Source of the DNA: Gnetum montanum | Lineage: Eukaryota > Streptophyta > Gnetopsida > Gnetales > Gnetaceae | Assembly (NCBI GenBank): GCA_015680685.1 | Contig: MNCI01009414.1 | Span: forward strand, 1-64,000 | Direction of reading: 5' to 3' | Length of the DNA: 64,000 nucleotides | Shown: positions 58,231 through 64,000 of the stretch, piece by piece | Layout of the letters: the number at the start of each line of letters is the position of its first letter | How positions within the stretch are numbered: position 1 is the stretch's first letter | Program-made: the position numbers and the translations under genes | The notes under the pieces: model-generated | The model's database searches: none | What the model was told of the DNA's origin: nothing | The model's input: only the letters and a program-made list of their open reading frames with translations

Positions 58231-58367
58231 ACTGGTAAATTTTAATCTTTGTATCACACTTTATCAATTACACATTATTGCTGATTGCAAATCCACGCTA
58301 TGCATGGCTACTGTGAATAGGTACATCCTAAATAGAGTTTCATTTCATTTTGGCAGGTTGAGCAAAA

Positions 58368-60521
58368 ATGGATCTCTGCATGCCCTTAGCTTTGATAGGT
58401 CCACATGGCAAGCTCGCAAGACACCTAAACCCAGACCTAATCGATTGGGACTCAACCACAGCTAGCACCATAGTGTCCTTAGAAATAGCCCCAGACTGGC
58501 TCGAACATCTGGTATGAACTCTAGATTTAGAAGTCGGGGATGTAACTAAGGACCTTCTCATTGAGACGCCTGTGACCATGTCCAAGGGGAAAGTAAAAAT
58601 ATTAAAATCTAGTTCCCTCTTAGATGCACAAACACACAAAGATGTAGCCAAAATTCTACAAGATAACATTAAATTTTTTTCATGGTCATATAGCGACATG
58701 CCAGGTCTAGATTCGAGGTTGATACAGCACAACATCGTCCTAGACCCCCGCATGAAGGTGGTCAAGCAGAAGGCTCACAAGGTTAAGCTAGAAATTATGC
58801 TAGCTGTAAGGGATGAAATCAGCAAGCTATACCAAGCTAGTTTCATCCGCACAGTGGATTACTCGGAATGGGTGTCCAACATCATTGTAGTTTCCAAGAA
58901 AGAGGGAGGAATACAAATCTATATAGACTTCCAGGATCTGACCAAAGAAACGATCAAGGACGATTTCCCAGTCCCAAGCATCGATCAACTCATCGACACT
59001 ATGGATGGTCATGCTCTTCTATCCTTCATGGATGGTTTCTCCGGCTGCAACCAAATTCGCATTAACTTAGAGCATCAGCTAACAACAACCTTCATGACCC
59101 CATGGGGTACCTTTTGCTACACCATGATGCCTTTTGGGCTTAAGAACGTCGGAGTGACCTACCAGTGAGCCATGACTTACATCTTCAGCGACTACTTCCT
59201 AGAAACACTAAACAACTACATGGATGATATAGCAATCAAGTCCAAAGAAGTCGTTGATCATCCACGCGATCTAGGGATGGTCTTCAAGTGTTGTCAAATG
59301 CAAGAATTGTGCCTCAATCCTAAGAAGATTGTCTTCGAGATGATAATCAGATGCATGTTAGGGTTTGTAGTATCGGAGGCTGGAATACATGTAGACCCTA
59401 ACAAAGTTAAGGCCATCATTAACCTTGTGCCTCTTGCAAATCTTAATAATTTACGTGGGTTTCAGGGTAGAGTACAATTCATTTGGAGGTTTATAGCAAA
59501 GTTAACTAAGAAGTTACACCCCATGCAACATCTTCTAAAGAAGGGGGTTAACTTCGAATGGATAACTCAGTGCCAATGAGCCTTCGACGGCCTGAAGGAA
59601 GAGCTTTTGCACCTCCCAACTGTGCACCTGCCATAAAGGGATAAGTCTTTTTTCAATTACCTTGCCACCTTTGATATATCCATTATAGCACTGTTGTGTC
59701 AGAAATGAGACGAAGGATCTATGATACCAATGTATTATCTGAGTCATGCATTGATAACATATGAAGCAAAGTACAACAAGGTGGAGAGGAATTGCCATGC
59801 CTTAGTGTTTGTACGAAAAAAGTGGAAGCATTACTTGTTTCGTAGCAAAGTTAACATTATTTGCAAAAGCAACATACTATGGGCTATCACTAACAACTTG
59901 TACAAAAGTACCAGAATAGCCCGATGGAAAGCCATAACCACAGAATTCAAGTTGCACTATGTGAGCCAGTCATTGACAAAGGATCAAGCCATAACAATGT
60001 AACTCATGGCCTCACCCATTGACGACTAGCTAACCATAGACCCCGAATTCCCAGACAAGCATGTTAGCACTATCAACACCGTCCCCTCACATCTAGAAGC
60101 TAATTTACCCTTTGATAGTGCCTCGATTGCGCGAGGAGGTAGTGCAGCTACCGTCATTACGTTCCCTTTTGGGGAAATGCACCCGTTTGCTTCTTGTTTT
60201 GCATTCCCTTGCACAAACAATATGGCAGAGTATGAGGGACTACTCAGAGGCCTCTCTACTACTCAAACACTATGCATACAACACTTGGTGATTCACAACT
60301 AGTTGTGAATCAAATCACCAAGGTCTATGCCTACAAAGCTACACACCTACAATCCTACTGTAACCTAGCAAAGAGCCTGCTTAAATAGTTTGCAACCATG
60401 GGTGTGCAACACGTGCCATGCAACAAAAACACTGTAGCAGACACCTTAGCCACCCTAGCACTAAATATCCCACCACACTTGTTTGAAAGTTTGCCTACCT
60501 CGATTGTCAGATGTACTAAGC
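58368..60521 (+). pseudogene. Element A pol: RT and two RNase H domains
   Basis: ATG 58368 (MDLCMPLALIGPHGKL) follows an acceptor-like CATTTTGGCAG (ending 58356). RT at about 58700-59580: SWSYSDMPGLDSRLIQHNIV, WVSNIIVVSKKEGG, IDQLIDTMDGHALLSFMDGF, FGLKNVGVTYQ, active site YMDD (59217-59228). A stop follows VTYQ. Gypsy RNase H at about 59640-59990 (YYLSHALITYEAKYNKVERN). Archaeal-type RNase H at about 60100-60480 (SARGGSAATV-type turn, TNNMAEYEGLLRGL, DSQLVVNQITKVYAYK, VADTLATLAL). The ORF breaks at about 60521, where another sequence is inserted. Confidence 0.85.
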
Positions 60522-60536
60522 CTATCACTTGTTGCC

Positions 60537-61744
60537 GACCATTTGGGACGCGACCACCAATGAGTGTCCTCGAATAGGATTTAGGTGCTTGATGGTCTCT
60601 GGCAACACCAAGGCCTAGATACCTCCAAATAGACTCAGTAGTTAATGTGAGTATGTGTGTGTGCTGTTGCGGTATGTGGTTGCAAAAAATGAAACGACTA
60701 CATTGTGTGTAAACTATAAATGACTTATTTTAAAGAGATTCAGCCAACTTTGCCAAGTACTGTGAGTTGTTGAGAGTTCCTATTTTGTTCAATTGCCTAG
60801 TCTATGCGGTCCTTATAATACCTACTTGTAACAAATAAAATTTTGCAAAAACATTTAAGCACAACTTCAGGAATCTACTTCTAATTTTCCCTAGAGAAAG
60901 AGATAGTTCCACAAGAAAACTAGAAATAGAGCAAGATTCGATGGAAATAGACAGAAAAGAAAGCAGATTTGCGTGGACCTCAAATATTTAAACAAGGTAA
61001 AATGACACGAGTAAACACTTCACAATAAAGCTATCCCAAATTCAATAACTACGAATTGTTCAAACTTCCAAGGCTCAAATAAGCAATTTCTTCAAGACAA
61101 TCCTACTATGCTACCAAAAATTGCTGCGTAAACTATCACGTACGAGACTCCATTTTGGCTAGATAATGCATGTCAACAATTGCATTCAACAGAACCCTCA
61201 AAAGACTTGACAATTTTTTATTGAAATACGATGGAGATTCACTTTAAAGATAAAAGGAAGCTATTCTGGTCCCATCAAAATACCAAAGATTTTTTGAACC
61301 CTCTTGACTATTGAATTGTTCAATGGCTTGACTACATGCAGAGGCTCTCTTACAACAATCCCAATAGTAGTTCTTATACGTTGCACAATAATCAAATTCA
61401 CTACTAAAATGCTCTTAAGGCTTTCAAACACAAGCGCTTCTATGGAAAAATTTTAATAGAAATCGTCTATTATGCAACAATAACAATAAGAGCAATCTAA
61501 AAATCCCAAAATTACTTGCGAAGCATGATACTATCTAAACCACTAGCTAAACAATTTAAACAAAATGAAAAAAAATATACATAACTCATAGGACTATGAT
61601 AAAGAGGCCGAAATCTTTTCTTTAGCAAGTCATCTTACAAGCAATCTTTCACAATGTCTTCTTTACAAATGCTCTTCAAGACCCAAATTATGTCTCCAAG
61701 TGAGAGCTAGTAGTGTCCCCCCATGTCTCCCTAAAAGTCCTAAG
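60537..61744. other. Unrecognised AT-rich part of the insertion
   Basis: No gene, LTR or repeat unit is recognised. No open frame of note. Confidence 0.45.
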
Positions 61745-62819
61745 TCCTTAGTCTATTTTTGGCATCCACCTTCTTCTTCATCGCCTCGTCCTGTTGCTTG
61801 TACTACTCCACCTCTCAAACCATGCACTCGATCTCATCCTTGATCATCCACCCTTTGTCGTTGGTGATGGTGATGTTGTGTTTAACACCTGTCATCTTGT
61901 TCTCGGCCATCACGTGGAGGATGCCGTTGGTGTCGATGCTTGTCAACTCGAACTTGCCCAACAGGTTGTTGTCCTTTGTGTAGGCACACTTGCCCTTGTA
62001 CACCTGAATCAGCACACCTTCTTGATTGTCTGAGTATGTGTTGAAAACCTACTCCTTCTTCGTCGGGATAGTCATGTTGTGGGGGATGAGCACTGTCATG
62101 ACGTCGTCCATGGTCTCGATGCCCAGGGACAGCGAAGTCACGTCGAGGAGGAGCAGGTCCTGGACCTTATCATTGGACTCGGCGAAGAGAATGGCGGCCT
62201 GTACGGTTGCATCGTAGGAAACGACCTTGTCAGGGTTGATGCTCTTGTAGAGCTCCTTGCCATTGAAAAATTCCTGAAGCAGTTGCTGGACCTTCATGAT
62301 CCACGTAGAACCGTCTACGAGCATGATGTCACCGATAGAGGCCTTATCCATGTTGGTGTCATGGAGACACTTGTCGACGGTCTCCTTGCACTTGCAGAAC
62401 AGATCCATGCACAACTCCTTCATATGTGCGTGTGTGATGGTCAAGTAGAAGTCGATGCCTTCGAAAACGGAGTCGATCTCCACAGTCGTCCGTGCCGATG
62501 ATGACAACATGCTCTTGGCACACTCACAGGTGATTCGAAACCGATGCAGGGCATGCACATTGGTGGAGATGTATTTCTTGTGCTTGCGCTTGAACTCGTC
62601 CATGAAATGGTTCACCAGGAAATTGTCCAAGTCCTCAGCACCCAAATGCGTGTTGCCAGCCATGGCCTTTATGATGTGCATGGCGTTGAGGCCAATGATG
62701 GAACTAGCGTCTTTGGTGGCCTGGCACTGCAAGTCATTAAAGTATGAGGGCACCATGATGATGGCATGTTGGACGATGGTGCCCAGGTACACCTCCACAA
62801 TTTTCTTCATGTTGGTGAA
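61745..62819 (-). pseudogene. Cytosolic HSP70 fragment
   Basis: Minus strand reads [47 protein letters not shown], a [15 protein letters not shown] stretch, [20 protein letters not shown]-like [63 protein letters not shown], stop, [44 protein letters not shown] and, after a stop, KKKVDAKN. This covers about residues 125-560 of a canonical HSP70. Missing: the first 125 or so residues, the N-E-P-T-A-A-A to G-G-G-T-F-D ATPase segment between GLNAMHII and AMAGNTHLG, a P-P-A-P-R-G segment near FELTS, and the C-terminal lid. It cannot bind ATP normally. GC-rich third positions contrast with the surroundings and suggest capture from a host gene. Confidence 0.85.
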
Positions 62820-62829
62820 TGTGTTGTGA

Positions 62830-63399
62830 ATGCCAAGGTGTTAATTATTCACTTATTCTCTTGCAGGAGAACACCAACTCATACAATCGTTTCGTATTGT
62901 CGATGTCGTTGCTGATATCTAACATGGTGGGTCCTTTCGAGAGAATGTGCTTGGCCAGAACCCAGTGAAGAATTTTACATTTTTCTGGAATGCCTTCGGT
63001 AAATCCAAAAATATACATTGATCCTAAAGAAGAATATTAGGCCCCAAACCCTTCCAGGATGCCAGTGGGTCATGCAATCACACTCTCAAAGGAACCCTTT
63101 TATGTCTTATTCTACGGATACATTCCAATGAGGCAACTTGAGAACCACCAGATTATGATTCTTGAGCAAGTCATGAAATTAATCATTCAAAATTTACGTT
63201 GCAATTTCTACTCATGATACTAAGATGAATAATTCCCTGTAAATGTAGCTACAGTATCTAACATATGCCATTCCAACCTCATGGTCAGTTAGTTGTTGCA
63301 GAATTCTTCATGGAAAGAGCATAATCCTCCTTGAACAGTTTCAATTAATTAGAATTCTGTACCTCACCATTTGCAAATAAGTCCACCTATTCCATGAAA
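62830..63399. other. Right part of the insertion, nothing recognised
   Basis: Contains a CTTATTCTCTTGCAG acceptor-like sequence on the plus strand at about 62850-62866 and no frame I recognise. Confidence 0.4.
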
Positions 63400-63407
63400 T
63401 GGCCAAA

Positions 63408-64000
63408 TGTGCCAACATCATCCAAGCAGGACACGTGGCCTCTATCAGTGCTACGGACACCCAAGAGTGGTATGCCTTCATTAAAGCCTACCTGCAACAC
63501 GATGAACCCCCAAGCAGACTAACATCTATCTAGAGGGATGCGATCTGAATGTGTGCCCAGTAATATACGCTCATGAGAAATGATGTCCTATGCAGACGTT
63601 CTTATGATGGGATATTGTTGGCATGCATGGGTGGGGAGCAGGCGTAGAAGGTGGTTAATGAAGTACATGAGGAACTATATGCTGGACACATAGCACCTAG
63701 GGCTATGGCTACGAAAATCATATGCCTAGGGTACTATTGGCCCCATATGGAACATGATTACTTGTCAAAATTCAAGATGTGTGACACGTGCCAGAGACAT
63801 GCAAACCTCCTACATGTTTCACCTATAGAGCTGCATCCAATGCAGATCAGGTGGCCTTTCCAGTGATGGGGATTAGACCTCATAGGACCTATTACACCTA
63901 AGTCCTCCGCAGGGCATAGCTTCATCATCACCACCATTGGGTAGTTTACTAAGTGGGTGGAAGCTATCCCCCCGAGAAAAAAAACATCTCAATAGGTTTG
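63408..64000 (+). pseudogene. Element A integrase, 5' part (runs off window)
   Basis: Resumes with NIIQAGHVASISATDTQEWY (element B: VIQAVQISSLSVGETPEWY), then a broken stretch, VNEVHEELYAGHIAPRAM with the two finger His, CDTCQRHANLLHVSP with the two Cys, WPFQ-stop-WGLDLIGPI with the first catalytic Asp, and SAGHSFIITTIG, stop, FTKWVEAIP. The window ends before the second Asp and Glu. At least four stops. Confidence 0.85.

Larger units (their letters stand above)
60522..63407. mobile_element. Insertion of about 2.9 kb in element A pol, carrying an HSP70 fragment
   Basis: Element A homology to B stops within codons equivalent to B's C-T-D-P-V-I-Q (about 60505-60521) and resumes at about 63400 with C-A-N-I-I-Q. 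Both flanks cover nearly the same codons, which suggests a diverged target duplication of about 15 bp. Inside are 1.2 kb of unrecognised AT-rich DNA, an HSP70 gene fragment on the minus strand and 0.6 kb more. No LTR, poly(A) run or clear terminal inverted repeat was identified, so the vehicle is unknown. Confidence 0.6.
28709..64000 (+). mobile_element. Element A: giant Tat-lineage Ty3/gypsy retrotransposon, interrupted twice, runs off the window
   Basis: Order: 5' LTR 28709-30643, primer site 30650, leader, gag 31044-33557, [element B 33558-51365], protease region 51371-52610, motif array, antisense cargo gene 57515-53067, motif array, RT and two RNase H domains 58368 to about 60521, [HSP70-bearing insertion about 60522-63407], integrase 63408 onward. 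The dual RNase H, with a second archaeal-type domain after the gypsy one, is the hallmark of the Tat clade. Without the insertions, the part in the window is over 14 kb. Every protein frame has stops or frameshifts, so it is inactive. Confidence 0.85.

Noticed and set aside
60270-60312. Perfect 22-bp palindrome centred near 60300
   Set aside because: It lies in the archaeal-type RNase H frame where the codons for D-S-Q-L-V-V-N-Q are expected; the palindrome arises from normal coding sequence with a small deletion beside it, not from a regulatory hairpin.
62079-62829. Plus-strand open frames of 124-140 codons
   Set aside because: Shadows of the HSP70 fragment, which reads on the minus strand.

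Overview
This is repeat-dominated DNA from a land plant with a large, gene-poor nuclear genome. The evidence is a deep nest of old Ty3/gypsy and Ty1/copia LTR retrotransposons, a plant-type DYRK kinase pseudogene, a plant Ulp1-type transposon remnant and tRNA-derived SINE-like signals. No gene in the window is clearly intact. The species cannot be named from the sequence; a gymnosperm-like genome fits but is not proven. It is draft assembly: a 395-base N run lies at 29915-30309.

Layout. 1-14516 is AT-rich and decayed: a tandem duplication, a dead Ulp1 protease transposon remnant (2082-4500, +), an unrecognised broken ORF block (6332-7786, -) and three short tandem arrays. 14517-15250 is the 3' end of a Ty1/copia element (-). 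15480 to about 20700 is a decayed Athila-like Ty3/gypsy element (-), with RNase H, RT, protease, gag, tRNA-Asp-type primer site and the inner edge of its 5' LTR. 23309-26412 (-) is a broken DYRKP-type protein kinase gene. 28172-28708 is the 3' LTR end of another Ty3/gypsy element (-).

From 28709 to the window end lies element A, a giant Tat-lineage Ty3/gypsy element (+) that continues past the window. Element B, a related and complete Tat element of 17.8 kb (33558-51365), is inserted in A's gag-pro region and is flanked by a near-perfect 5-bp target duplication. A second insertion (about 60522-63407), carrying an HSP70 gene fragment, interrupts A between its second RNase H and its integrase. 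Both A and B have gag, aspartic protease, RT, two RNase H domains and integrase.

The most interesting observation is that A and B each carry, between protease and reverse transcriptase, a large gene on the OPPOSITE strand (about 4.4 kb, eight exons, about 1,090 codons). Exon lengths, intron phases, splice sites, a TATA-like box and protein sequence correspond between the two diverged copies. I do not recognise the protein family. Antisense introns would not be removed from the sense genomic RNA, which would explain how introns survive inside a retrotransposon. The cargo is bracketed by arrays of a short motif ending in TTAAACTAGC or TAAAACTGGC, and the sense pol ORF restarts at its own ATG just beyond the cargo.
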